A stretch of 64,000 nucleotides of DNA, from assembly GCF_038024875.1 (NCBI RefSeq), contig NZ_CP136136.1:2294001-2358000 (forward strand). Reading direction: 5' to 3'. The translations under genes were made by a program, and so were the position numbers. Source of the stretch: Gordonia rubripertincta (GTDB lineage Bacteria; Actinomycetota; Actinomycetes; Mycobacteriales; Mycobacteriaceae). The notes beneath the pieces were generated by a model, which did no database searches, was not told the DNA's origin, and saw only the letters and a list, made by a program, of their open reading frames with translations. This document shows, one piece after another, positions 52,932 to 61,592 of the stretch. Within the stretch, counting starts at the first letter, position 1. Each line of letters begins with the position of its first letter.

Positions 52932-53762
52932 ATGCGCGACGACAAGCTGCTCACCCGGATCTCCGCCCTCCTGCGACAGGCGGAGAACACCGACAACGAG
53001 CATGAGGCCGAGACGTTCATGCAGGCCGCACAACGCCTCGCGACGGCGTCGTCGATCGATCTCGCCGTCGCCCGCGCGCACGATCCGGCCGCCCGGAAGA
53101 AGGTCACCCCGATCTCGCGGCAGATCAAGATCGGCGAGCCGGGCAAGCGCGGCCTGCGGACCTACGTGCAGCTGTTCGTGGCGATCACCATGGCCAACGA
53201 CGTGACGGTCGACGTCGCGAGCAACTCGACCTTCGTCCTCGCCTACGGATACGAAGCCGACATCGACGCCTGCGAGGCGCTCTACACGTCGCTGATCATC
53301 CAGATGGTCGCCGCCAGCGATGCCTACCTGCGGTCGGGGGCGTACAAGGGCGAGACCTTCGCCCGGGTCGTCACCAGGGGCAGCGGCTGGCGGGCCCGAC
53401 GCGTGATCGAGGAGAAGCCGCTCTCGCCGATCACCGCCCGACTCAACTTCCAGTCGGCCTTCGCCGAACGCATCGGCAAACGTCTCGCCGAGGCCCGCGA
53501 CGCCGCCCGCGAGGACGCACTCGCCGCCGAACGGCGCTCGGGTGAACCGGAACGCTCGACCGCGCTCGCGCTGCGCAACAAGGAACTCGAGGTCACCGAC
53601 TTCTACAAGACCGAGTCCACCGCTCGCGGTACGTGGCGGGCGTCGAGTGCGTCGGCCGGTTACTCGGAGGCCGCCCGCAAGGCGGGGGACCGGGCGGGGC
53701 GTCGGGCCAAGATCGGCGCCGACCGTGAATTCGGCGGTGCCCGAGGCACTCTCGAGGCCTGA
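52932..53762 (+). CDS. DUF2786 domain-containing protein
   Basis: 276 residues from the ATG at 52932. The DUF2786 core is at the N-terminus (LLTRISALLRQAENTDNEHEAETFMQAAQRLA), followed by a mixed domain and a very charged C-terminal helix rich in Arg, Ala and Glu. TAGTCT seven bases before this ATG supports it over the ATG at 52896. Function unknown. The family is often close to metalloprotease-like genes; here a HEXXH protein lies 1 kb downstream on the same strand, with BrkB antisense between. Confidence 0.8.
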   Translation: MRDDKLLTRISALLRQAENTDNEHEAETFMQAAQRLATASSIDLAVARAHDPAARKKVTPISRQIKIGEPGKRGLRTYVQLFVAITMANDVTVDVASNSTFVLAYGYEADIDACEALYTSLIIQMVAASDAYLRSGAYKGETFARVVTRGSGWRARRVIEEKPLSPITARLNFQSAFAERIGKRLAEARDAAREDALAAERRSGEPERSTALALRNKELEVTDFYKTESTARGTWRASSASAGYSEAARKAGDRAGRRAKIGADREFGGARGTLEA

Positions 53763-53782
53763 GGCGCGGTCAGTCGCTGTGC

Positions 53783-54685
53783 TCAGTCAGGCCGGTCGTA
53801 CCAGGCGACCGACGGGGACGGGGTGAACGGGGTCGGGGTCCCCGCCCACCGCCGAACCCGGCTGCCGACACGTCCGGGGTCGGTGGCGACACCGTGCACG
53901 ACGATGGCCGTGACCACCAGGATCGCGGCGAACACGAACAGCCAGCTGATCGCGACGAACACGATGCCGAGCGTGCCGAAATAGCGGATGGTTCCCGACG
54001 CCAGCGTGGGCAGCGCGATCCGGCTGCCCGCCAGCAGTGCGGTGATCAGCAGGCCCGTGACCACCCCGTTCAACACGAGGAGCCGCAGCGGGACCTGGGT
54101 GGACACCAGCAGTCGGGGAATCGCGGTGAAGGCGGCCGACCAGATCGTGACGGTCACGAGAAAGACCAGCACGATCCCGAGGAGTCCGCTGCCGCCGAGG
54201 TAGATGCCGAACAGCGTCTCGGCGTGCAGGCCGGTCGACAGCCCCTGCGCGGTGACCGCGGCCGGGATGAGGAACAGCACTATCAGCCAGCGCCAGAAGG
54301 CTCGCCACGGCAGTTTGGTGACGCCCCAGATCGCGACATACATTCGGCCGAGAGCACGTGACAGGGAGGTGGCGCCGGCGATGGTCATGAGTGCGCCGAT
54401 GATCCCGAAGGTGGCGAACGACTGTGGGTTGTCCACCGAGTTGTGGTCGAGCTTGCTGACCGGGATGCCGAGTCCGCTCAGGGCGTCGTCGACGAAGTCG
54501 CTGCCCGGGAGCGTGAGCAGCAGGATGACGATGGGCAGGATCGAGGTGAAGGCCTGCGCGGCGAGGGTCATCGCACGGTCGGTGATGTCACCGCGCGCGA
54601 TGTCGATGAGGATGCGCAGGCTCAGCGTCGCGCCGGGCAGTCGCAGCACACGTTCGCCGAACGCGTGCAGGTCGGGACGGCGCAT
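53783..54685 (-). CDS. YihY/BrkB-family membrane protein
   Basis: About 300 residues with six membrane segments. RGDITDRAMTLAAQAFTSILPIVILLL, then GATSLSRALGRMYVAIWGV and LVFLVTVTIWSAAFTAIPRLLV match the virulence factor BrkB (formerly RNase BN) family. The transported substance is unknown. The ATG at 54685 (MRRPDLHAF) has GGGAG six bases upstream and is preferred to the ATG at 54697. Confidence 0.85.
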   Translation of the reverse strand: MRRPDLHAFGERVLRLPGATLSLRILIDIARGDITDRAMTLAAQAFTSILPIVILLLTLPGSDFVDDALSGLGIPVSKLDHNSVDNPQSFATFGIIGALMTIAGATSLSRALGRMYVAIWGVTKLPWRAFWRWLIVLFLIPAAVTAQGLSTGLHAETLFGIYLGGSGLLGIVLVFLVTVTIWSAAFTAIPRLLVSTQVPLRLLVLNGVVTGLLITALLAGSRIALPTLASGTIRYFGTLGIVFVAISWLFVFAAILVVTAIVVHGVATDPGRVGSRVRRWAGTPTPFTPSPSVAWYDRPD

Positions 54686-54733
54686 CAAGACTCCCATCGG
54701 CTACAGCGGACCCCCATCATCATTGGTGATGCC

Positions 54734-55252
54734 GTGAGTCCGCGTGACACCGGGCGTGCCCGGTACTACGACGCCGAGCGTCTCGTCTTCCGGCTCTTCG
54801 ACACCGCGTCCTCCTCGCGCACCGTGCAGCTGGCCGGGACCGAACTCACGCTGCCCGCCGAGGCCCGGTTCGCCTCGATCGACGCGGTGCGCGACTACGT
54901 GGGACGGGTGCTGGAGCTGCCGAGTGTGCGGTCGCGGTTCCCGCGCGCATCCGAGCCGGTGTCGGTGCGTGAGCGACGCGGCCAGAGTTCGGCGCACTAC
55001 GCCCGGTCGACGACCGCCGCCGACGACAGGTTGCTCAGCGCGGAGATCGCGATCCCGTCGTCGGCGGAGGGCCGGTGGGCGCTCCGAGAACTCGTGGTGC
55101 TCCACGAGCTGGCCCACCACCTCGACGACTCCAAGGGGCCGGGTCACGGACGCGGCTTCGTGCTCACGTTCATCGAGCTCGTGGGCCTCGTCCTCGGACC
55201 GGAGGCGGCGTTCGTGTTCCGCGTGGTGCTCGCCGATTCCGGGATCGGCTGA
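54734..55252 (+). CDS. TIGR04338-type actinobacterial metallohydrolase (HEXXH)
   Basis: 172 residues. VVLHELAHHLDDSKGPGHGRGFVLTFIELVG contains the zinc motif HELAHH and a downstream His (GHGRGF) as likely third ligand, so it is probably a zinc peptidase of the minigluzincin/SprT-like kind. The fold before it, with DAVRDYVGRVL and RRGQSSAHYARST, fits TIGR04338. GTG start at 54734. Substrate unknown. No signal peptide, so cytoplasmic. Confidence 0.75.
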   Translation: MSPRDTGRARYYDAERLVFRLFDTASSSRTVQLAGTELTLPAEARFASIDAVRDYVGRVLELPSVRSRFPRASEPVSVRERRGQSSAHYARSTTAADDRLLSAEIAIPSSAEGRWALRELVVLHELAHHLDDSKGPGHGRGFVLTFIELVGLVLGPEAAFVFRVVLADSGIG

Positions 55253-55276
55253 CAACATCTCCAGGGCCGGCCGACT

Positions 55277-56548
55277 TCAGTGCCCGGTGATCTTCCTCGC
55301 CGAGTGCCCGATCGTGGCCTCGCCGCCGGTCATGATCCTCATGAACTCGCGCTGTTCGGCGGCGCCGCGGATCGCCGCGCGTTCGCGTCCGCCCGGGCGT
55401 TGCGCCTGAATCGATCGGATGATGTTCACCGGGAACCGGATGACCGGATACCACGGTGGGACGAACGGCAGTCCGAGCGTGCGCATCGCGGCCGGACCCA
55501 GGAACCCGCTCGTCACCGAGAGGTGCTGTGCGCGTGCGATCTTGCGACGCACCTTCGGAAACCTCGAGTAGTTCCACTGCAACGGATCGTCGGCCATCGG
55601 CACCGAGAGCTGCCTGGTCGTCTCGTCAGGCGTGGAGAGAACGTAGGAGGTCTGGAGCAGCACACGGATCGCGTCGCGAAAGCTCGTGGGTAGGAACTCG
55701 TCCCGGACGCCGAGCAACCATCCGGCGTACCGCGTGAGGTGTGCGACGGCGTCGTATTCGCTGGGGCGGTTGACGAGTCCCATCATGACCACGCCGAGAC
55801 TCGGCGACACAAGCGCTCCGACGAGTGTCGCAGCCATGTCCGTCTGGTTGATGGGCAGTCCCCAGGCGTCGGCATCCCAGTCGGGGAGCGCGGCTACGTG
55901 GCGTCGGACCATCGCATGGATCAGGCGGACGCGCAGCGTCGACTGGTAACCGACTCCCTGTGGTAGCAGACCGTTCTCGGTGATGACGTCGGTCGCCCAC
56001 TGCGTGGTCTCGGCAAACCTTGTGTTGGAACCCTTTTCGAGGGCGCCGGTGCGCAGCAGGGTCTGGTTGAAGCCGGCGAATTGGTAGCCGCCCAGCAGGG
56101 CGACGTCACGTGCGACGTACAGGCCGTCGGCGCCACCGCTGCGCATCACGCGCGCGCCCTTCTCGATCAGGTCCCGGTCGACCCAGTCGGGAACGGCCTC
56201 CACCTCGACGAAGAACTCGCGCAGCGGCACCGGTGCGTCGTCGATCGAGTCGATCCCTTTGACCAACGCTCGCTCGAACAGCGGGCGTGCCTGCGCCATC
56301 CCGGCCGTGTGCATCCACTCGACCAGACGATCCGCCGGTTCGTCACCGACCGTGAGGAGTTCACCGAGATGATGGAACAGTTCGCGGTCGGGTTTGCGCA
56401 GGCCCAGCATGGGCGCGACGAGACGCAGGCCGATCGGGATCTTGCACGGACCGTCCGGGTGGCGCGAGGGGATCGTCGGCGCGAGGGAGGTCGGTGCGGT
56501 GCTCGGGGGCGCCTGCGGCGTCGTCGTGGCGACCCGTGCGGTGGTCAT
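55277..56548 (-). CDS. Latex-clearing-protein-like oxygenase (DUF2236)
   Basis: 423 residues from the ATG at 56548 (MTTARVATTT). The Lcp core is visible: LRVRLIHAMVRRH near residue 205 with Arg and the probable haem-ligating His, NQTDMAATLVGALVSPS, and GLYVARDVALLGGYQFAGFNQTLL before it. Lcp of Streptomyces and Gordonia cleaves poly(cis-1,4-isoprene) with a haem b. No Tat or Sec signal is evident: the N-terminal 40 residues are Thr/Pro/Ala rich but lack a twin-Arg or hydrophobic core, so an intracellular lipid or isoprenoid is a likelier substrate. Frame upstream to 56653 is unlikely to be coding. Confidence 0.8.
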   Translation of the reverse strand: MTTARVATTTPQAPPSTAPTSLAPTIPSRHPDGPCKIPIGLRLVAPMLGLRKPDRELFHHLGELLTVGDEPADRLVEWMHTAGMAQARPLFERALVKGIDSIDDAPVPLREFFVEVEAVPDWVDRDLIEKGARVMRSGGADGLYVARDVALLGGYQFAGFNQTLLRTGALEKGSNTRFAETTQWATDVITENGLLPQGVGYQSTLRVRLIHAMVRRHVAALPDWDADAWGLPINQTDMAATLVGALVSPSLGVVMMGLVNRPSEYDAVAHLTRYAGWLLGVRDEFLPTSFRDAIRVLLQTSYVLSTPDETTRQLSVPMADDPLQWNYSRFPKVRRKIARAQHLSVTSGFLGPAAMRTLGLPFVPPWYPVIRFPVNIIRSIQAQRPGGRERAAIRGAAEQREFMRIMTGGEATIGHSARKITGH

Positions 56549-56677
56549 CGGACGTGCACTCCGATCGGAGGTTCTGGGTGACGGGCTGTCCTTTGAGAAC
56601 CTAGGTCGGCGGTGCGACGGTGTCAACGGGACGATCGAAAAGAATCGTCCCAAAGTGCTGGTTGGGGCGGTGGCCGG

Positions 56678-58729
56678 CTAGACCCTTGCCGCCTCGGACG
56701 TGTCGGGGCACAATCCCTCGCCCGCGAGCAACGTGAGGTAACTCGGATGATCGGGGTCGAGGACCAGGCGCTGCCTGCGACCTCGCGCCTTGATCAGGTC
56801 GGGCACCACGGTGAGGTAGCGGGGCAGGCTTGCCGCGTAGACGTCGACGCGTAGGCGGTGCCCCGGCTGCAGCACCGCATCGGTCGGGACCAGGTCGACG
56901 TCGATGCGGACCGGCTCGTCGGCGGGCACGGGCAGCTTGCGCTTGCGGGACAGGTAGTGGTGCGCCGAGAGCAGGCTGCCGTCGGCCGCGTAGGTCGACT
57001 TGCTGCGGTCCAGTGCGCGATTCGACGCCGAGAGGGCGCCGTTGGTGAGCACCGTCGACGTGCCGTCGGGCGCGACGTCGTTCACGGTCACCGCCCAGAT
57101 CGCCTCGTGGGCGGTGGTGGCCACGTTGAGTCGCAGGTTCATCGCGCCGCTGATCGGGGTGGCCTCGAGCACCGGGGCGGTGGTGAAGGACAGCGCACCA
57201 CGCTCCTGGAAACGGGCGTCCTTCGCGTAGTCGGCGCCGAGGATCATGGTGGCGCCGGCGGTCACCTGGGTCATGTCGCGGGATCGGAGTCCGCGGGTGT
57301 CTGGTCGGACGTGGAGGGACGAGACACCCTGTGCGGGAGTCGAACCCAACGTTCCGTCGTGTACGGCGTGGTCTGCGGTCGACGACGTGTCGGGCGTCAG
57401 GTACAGCCGCTTCGGCGCGACGCCCGGGCGCGGGAAGTTCTGTCCGGCGGTCCAGGCACCGCCCTGCTGCAGCATGGTGACCGGCCCGTAGAACTCGATG
57501 CCGTTGCGGTGTCCCTTGAGCCAGCGGTCGAACCAGGCGCGTTCGAGGACGTCAAGACGCGGCGGCGCGAACTTGCCGCCATACCCCGAACCGACGTCGA
57601 GGTGATAACCGTCGCCGACGATCATCTGCTTGCGGCCGGGTTCCATGTTCAACCGCTCGTATACGCCGGTTGCGCTGCGTCCGAACAGATCGTGCCAGGC
57701 GCCGACGGTGAACGTGGGAGCCTCGATACGGTCGACGATCGGGTCGCGCTCGTCGAAGTACGGGTCGTCGAAGATGCGTGGATCGCGGGCGGTGAGGAAA
57801 CCCCAGAGGAGCGAGGGGATCTCGGTGGCCGGCGACTTCACCCGGTCGACGGCCCATTTCAGTGCGTGACCCCTGGCGATGTCCCGAATGATGTTGGCGG
57901 GGTTGGGAACCCATTTGAGCATGTTCACCGCCGACAGCCATACGGGGATGAACGCCGACGGCATGCCGCCGGTGATGTAGATGTCGCGCACGATGTCGTC
58001 GCAACCCTCCACGGCGAACACGGCTTTCAGTTGCGGCGGGCGCTTGTCGGCGGCCTGCAGCGAGTTGATCGCCGAGTACGACCAGCCGGCCAGGCCGACG
58101 GTACCGTCGCACCATTCCTGCTCACTGACCCAGTCGATGATCTCGACCGAATCCTCCTGCTCGCGCGGGCCGAGAATCTGCCACTTGCCGTGGCTCGCAC
58201 CGGTACCGCGGACGTCGACGACCACCTGGACGTAGCCGCTGCGTACGAGATTGCGGTTGATGCCGAAGACGTCGAAGACGCCGCCCGACAGCGTCTGGGT
58301 GAGGGTGGTGAGGCCCTCGAGTGCGGTGCCGGTCGCATCGATCGACGCCGACGCGGTGTGCAGCGCCTTGCCGAGCACGGGCGCGTGCAGCGCCTGGTCG
58401 ATGAAGTCGATGGCCGCCCGGTTGTACGGGTTGATGTTGACGATCGCGGGGTAGGGGGTGAGGACCGTCTGCCCGAACCGGTTGGCGGGGCGGATCACGG
58501 TGGCGCGCAGAATCACCCCGTCGCTCATGGTGATCGAGACGTCGCGGTCGATGGCCACGCGCGGGTACAACTGCTTGCCGTCGACCTGCTCGCGCCAGCG
58601 GATGCCGTCGGCACCTCCGGTCGGGTCGCCGAGGGGGAGGGTGCCGAAATGGGGTGCTTCCGTGGGGCGTCGCGACGGTGAAGGAACCGGCCGCGCACGG
58701 CGTTCCGCGGGATCCAGTTGATACGTCAT
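56678..58729 (-). CDS. CocE/NonD-family hydrolase (X-Pro dipeptidyl-peptidase-like)
   Basis: 683 residues from the ATG at 58729 (MTYQLDPAER), AGGGTGG upstream. An alpha/beta-hydrolase domain (about 60-390) has DVRGTGASHGKW and the nucleophile in GLAGWSYSAINS (GxSYxx), with YHLDVGSGYGGKF following. The C-terminal 250 residues are the jelly-roll domain of the family (QPGHRLRVDVYAASLPRYL). Enzymes of this group hydrolyse esters or amides including cocaine and Xaa-Pro peptides; specificity cannot be told. No signal peptide. Confidence 0.85.
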   Translation of the reverse strand: MTYQLDPAERRARPVPSPSRRPTEAPHFGTLPLGDPTGGADGIRWREQVDGKQLYPRVAIDRDVSITMSDGVILRATVIRPANRFGQTVLTPYPAIVNINPYNRAAIDFIDQALHAPVLGKALHTASASIDATGTALEGLTTLTQTLSGGVFDVFGINRNLVRSGYVQVVVDVRGTGASHGKWQILGPREQEDSVEIIDWVSEQEWCDGTVGLAGWSYSAINSLQAADKRPPQLKAVFAVEGCDDIVRDIYITGGMPSAFIPVWLSAVNMLKWVPNPANIIRDIARGHALKWAVDRVKSPATEIPSLLWGFLTARDPRIFDDPYFDERDPIVDRIEAPTFTVGAWHDLFGRSATGVYERLNMEPGRKQMIVGDGYHLDVGSGYGGKFAPPRLDVLERAWFDRWLKGHRNGIEFYGPVTMLQQGGAWTAGQNFPRPGVAPKRLYLTPDTSSTADHAVHDGTLGSTPAQGVSSLHVRPDTRGLRSRDMTQVTAGATMILGADYAKDARFQERGALSFTTAPVLEATPISGAMNLRLNVATTAHEAIWAVTVNDVAPDGTSTVLTNGALSASNRALDRSKSTYAADGSLLSAHHYLSRKRKLPVPADEPVRIDVDLVPTDAVLQPGHRLRVDVYAASLPRYLTVVPDLIKARGRRQRLVLDPDHPSYLTLLAGEGLCPDTSEAARV

Positions 58730-58953
58730 GGTGCACCACCCTGCCTGGGGTGAGAGGTGTCGCACCGGGAGTGCTGCTGGTCGAGATGGCCGGGTGGACA
58801 CCGACACCCCTTCGTGTCGGTCGTGAGCGCCGGGCCGGCTCCGCTGGCTGCGGAAATCAGTGTGTTCCAGGTCACCTCACGCGTTCGCTGAAGAATAGCT
58901 CAGCTCCGGTATCGGATGGCTAACCAGGTGGCCTCGGTTTGGCCATCGGAGGT

Positions 58954-60180
58954 CTACGGCCGGTCACATTCCGGTAGCGACAGGTCGATCGCGGCGGCCG
59001 CCTCGAGAACCATCCACGCCGACAGTTGCACCGACAGGTCGCGTTCGGGGACCTCCGAGGGCATCACCGCACCCGCCACGAGCTGGGCTTTCTTGCCCGC
59101 GGCGGTGGGTACGACGGCCTGGCTGCGCCAGTCGCTGGGAAATACGACGCGGCCGCGGACCTCGGTGCGGTTCGACCACGCCGCATCGGCGCTCGAGATC
59201 ACGATCCGGGCTGCCCGGGCACGCAGTTCATCCGAACCGTCGACATCCGGGAGGTCGGTGGCGATGAGCCCGAGATAACGGGCGAGCACCCCGTGGAACA
59301 GACCGCCGTCGCCACCACCTCCGCCGTGGATCACCCCGTCGGTGCACGAATGCTTCTCGACGGCACCGAGCAGACGGGCCAGACGGTCCAGATGTCGCTG
59401 GTCACCGGTTGCGCGGAAGGCTTCCAGCTCGGCGCCGAGAACGACGCCCTGACAGTAGGTATAGGTACCGGTCTCGGCCTTCAGTGAACCGTCGGGCTGC
59501 TTCTTCAGGCCGTCGATGACCAGGTGCGTCTTCGGGTCGATGAGGTTGGCGTCCATCCAATCGCACATCGCCACAGCACGTTCGACGTGACCGGTACGGG
59601 CGAGGAGGATCGCGGCGGGGCCGTTCGCCGGGGCGTTGAAGAACTGGTCGGTCGTGCGCCAGGGGATGCCGCCGCCGTCCTCGGGGACCCACGCGTCGAG
59701 CATCCGTCGCGTCAAGACCTCCAGGCCCCGCCGGTGGTCGAGGTCGAGGTGACGGTCGGCGCGTTCGATCGCCAACCCCAACCAGGCCATGTCGTCGTAG
59801 TAGTTGTTCGTCCACCGTCCGAGGTTGCGGACCTTGATCCCGCGCACCACCCGATTCGCGTCGTCGGCGACATCGGGATCGAAGGAACGGTCGCCGTACC
59901 CCGAGCCCACCGGGCGCCGGGAGCGTAGCGAGCGGGCCCTGTTCGGCACCGGTCGGTGGATCGCGGCGTCGACGAGCAGGTCGACGAGATGCGCATGCCA
60001 CCAGTAATGCCAGGATCCGAGATGCGCCGCGACGAACCCGATCGGCCACGCGACCGCCGCCGTGCGCGTCGCCGGCAACCAGAAGGCCCGCTGCAGGTGC
60101 CGCGCCGTGACAGCGTCCATGGCGGCCTGCGCCCGCTCGTTGGGGTCGTGCACGTCGGTCGATTTGGTTTGTTCCCCCAC
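58954..60180 (-). CDS. Glycoside hydrolase family 76 protein (alpha-1,6-mannanase-like)
   Basis: 408 residues, (alpha/alpha)6 toroid. The family's catalytic Asp pair is in NNYYDDMAWLGLA near residue 125; PWRTTDQFFNAPANGPAAILLAR and YTYCQGVVLGAELEAF are further GH76 motifs. The family cleaves alpha-1,6-mannans. There is no signal peptide, so it would act on a cytoplasmic substrate or be exported otherwise. GTG start at 60180, with TAGGCT eight bases upstream. It sits before rplJ, near where Rv0648 lies in M. tuberculosis. Confidence 0.85.
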   Translation of the reverse strand: MGEQTKSTDVHDPNERAQAAMDAVTARHLQRAFWLPATRTAAVAWPIGFVAAHLGSWHYWWHAHLVDLLVDAAIHRPVPNRARSLRSRRPVGSGYGDRSFDPDVADDANRVVRGIKVRNLGRWTNNYYDDMAWLGLAIERADRHLDLDHRRGLEVLTRRMLDAWVPEDGGGIPWRTTDQFFNAPANGPAAILLARTGHVERAVAMCDWMDANLIDPKTHLVIDGLKKQPDGSLKAETGTYTYCQGVVLGAELEAFRATGDQRHLDRLARLLGAVEKHSCTDGVIHGGGGGDGGLFHGVLARYLGLIATDLPDVDGSDELRARAARIVISSADAAWSNRTEVRGRVVFPSDWRSQAVVPTAAGKKAQLVAGAVMPSEVPERDLSVQLSAWMVLEAAAAIDLSLPECDRP

Positions 60181-60227
60181 AAGGACGTAGCCTAGTCGTC
60201 GGTGTGATGCACAACCGTGCGTCGTAT

Positions 60228-60375
60228 CGGTTCAACCAGAGACCGTTGGTCGTCGGGAACTCCCGAACGAAGGCGCGACAGAGTCGCCGGCCCACGCAGG
60301 ATGAACGAGGAATGTGGTCCCACACATCAGTGTGCGTCTTCACGCCCCGTGCCTGCGTGCCGGGGCGTTTGTCAT
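60228..60375 (+). promoter_or_regulatory. Ribosomal protein L10 leader (rplJL autoregulation)
   Basis: Structured leader in front of rplJ: GGGAACTCCCG near 60256, followed by a terminator-like hairpin ACGCCCCG (60342-60349) with CGGGGCGT (60361-60368) and TTTGTCATTT. The L10/L7-L12 complex binds such leaders to repress its own translation or transcription. Assignment rests on position and fold. Confidence 0.6.
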
Positions 60376-60453
60376 TTCCGCCGTCGATCGCCTCCACGGC
60401 CCGTCGCTCAGTTGAACCCGACCAACTCAAGTGACGAGGAGAGGAGGCGAAGT

Positions 60454-60978
60454 ATGGCCAAGTCCGAAAAGGTCGCCGCTGTTGCGGAGATCGCAGAGCA
60501 GTTCAAGGGCTCCACGGCGGCAGTGGTCACGGAATACCGTGGACTCACCGTCACCCAGATCTCCCAGCTGCGACGTTCCCTCGGTGAGGGTGCAACCTAC
60601 TCCGTCGCCAAGAACACCCTGGTGAAGCGTGCCGCTGCTGAAGCGGGCGTGGAAGGGCTCGACGAGCTGTTCACCGGTCCGACCGCGATTGCCTTCATCG
60701 AAGGTGAGCCGGTTGTGGCCGCGAAGGCGATCAAGACGTTCGCCAAGGACAACAAGGCTCTGGTCATCAAGGGCGGGTACATGGACGGCCGCGCGCTGTC
60801 CATTGCCGAGATCGAGCAGATCGCCGACCTTGAGACCCGTGAGGTCTTGCTGGCCAAGCTCGCCGGTGCCATGAAGGGCAACTTGGCTAAGGCAGCCGGC
60901 CTGTTCAACCAGCCGGCATCGCAGGTCGCGCGTCTCGCAGCGGCCCTGCAGGAGAAGAAGAACGAAGCCGGCGAATAA
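60454..60978 (+). CDS. rplJ: 50S ribosomal protein L10
   Basis: 174 residues: [35 protein letters not shown], then [12 protein letters not shown] and [15 protein letters not shown] are L10 signatures; the C-terminal helix binds L7/L12 dimers. GAGGAGG eight bases upstream of the ATG at 60454. Followed by rplL in the same operon. Confidence 0.97.
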   Translation: MAKSEKVAAVAEIAEQFKGSTAAVVTEYRGLTVTQISQLRRSLGEGATYSVAKNTLVKRAAAEAGVEGLDELFTGPTAIAFIEGEPVVAAKAIKTFAKDNKALVIKGGYMDGRALSIAEIEQIADLETREVLLAKLAGAMKGNLAKAAGLFNQPASQVARLAAALQEKKNEAGE

Positions 60979-61058
60979 CTCGCCGCACCAAGCCGATCCC
61001 CGAACCGTACGGGGATGCACACCAACCCCGTACGGGGACTTACAGGAAGGACGCCACC

Positions 61059-61448
61059 ATGGCGAAGCTCACCGCTGACGAGCTCATCGATCAGTTCAAG
61101 GAACTGACCCTGCTGGAGCTCAGCGATTTCGTGAAGAAGTTCGAAGAGGTCTTCGAGGTCACCGCGGCCGCTCCGGTCGCCGTTGCCGCTGCCGGTGCAC
61201 CGGCTGCCGGTGGCGCCGAGGCTGCTGCCGAGCAGGACGAGTTCGACGTCATCCTCGAGGGTGCCGGCGACAAGAAGATCCAGGTCATCAAGGTCGTCCG
61301 CGAGGTCGTCTCGGGTCTGGGCCTGAAGGAAGCCAAGGACCTCGTCGAGGGTGCTCCGAAGGCTCTCCTGGAGAAGGTCGACAAGGACGCCGCCGAGGCT
61401 GCCAAGGCCAAGCTCGAAGAGGCCGGCGCCAAGGTCTCCGTCAAGTAA
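61059..61448 (+). CDS. rplL: 50S ribosomal protein L7/L12
   Basis: 129 residues. N-terminal dimerisation part [26 protein letters not shown], Ala/Gly-rich hinge, and the factor-binding domain [23 protein letters not shown] followed by [21 protein letters not shown] precedes the ATG. Recruits translation factors to the ribosome. A perfect terminator follows. Confidence 0.97.
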   Translation: MAKLTADELIDQFKELTLLELSDFVKKFEEVFEVTAAAPVAVAAAGAPAAGGAEAAAEQDEFDVILEGAGDKKIQVIKVVREVVSGLGLKEAKDLVEGAPKALLEKVDKDAAEAAKAKLEEAGAKVSVK

Positions 61449-61467
61449 GACTCTTCTTACGCGACTC

Positions 61468-61502
61468 ACGAGCCCGGGACAGCATTGCTGTCCCGGGCTC
61501 GT
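61468..61502 (+). terminator. Terminator after rplL
   Basis: Two 17-base complementary arms (61468-61484 and 61486-61502, ACGAGCCCGGGACAGCA and complement) meeting at one base, 20 bp after the rplL stop. Confidence 0.85.
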
Positions 61503-61516
61503 TGCTGTGTTGGCCT

Positions 61517-61586
61517 GACTCCCAGACTTCATTTCGACGTTGCGACCTCGATCGAAGTCGCAACGTCGAAATGAAGTCTGGGAGTC
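61517..61586. repeat. 30-bp perfect inverted repeat
   Basis: Arms 61517-61546 and 61557-61586 are exactly complementary over 30 bases (starting GACTCCCAGACTTC, ending GTTGCGAC); the 10-base centre contains palindromic TCGATCGA. It lies between the rplL terminator and the convergent AbiEi-like gene, whose stop is seven bases away. Composition is more AT-rich than the flanks. Could be a bidirectional terminator for the AbiEi-like gene or the remnant of a mobile palindrome; no transposase is near. Confidence 0.9.
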
Positions 61587-61592
61587 GAGCGC

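Noticed and set aside
61468..61586. Insertion sequence ends
   Set aside because: Strong inverted repeats exist but there is no transposase and no target duplication; the first is a terminator, the second stays unexplained.
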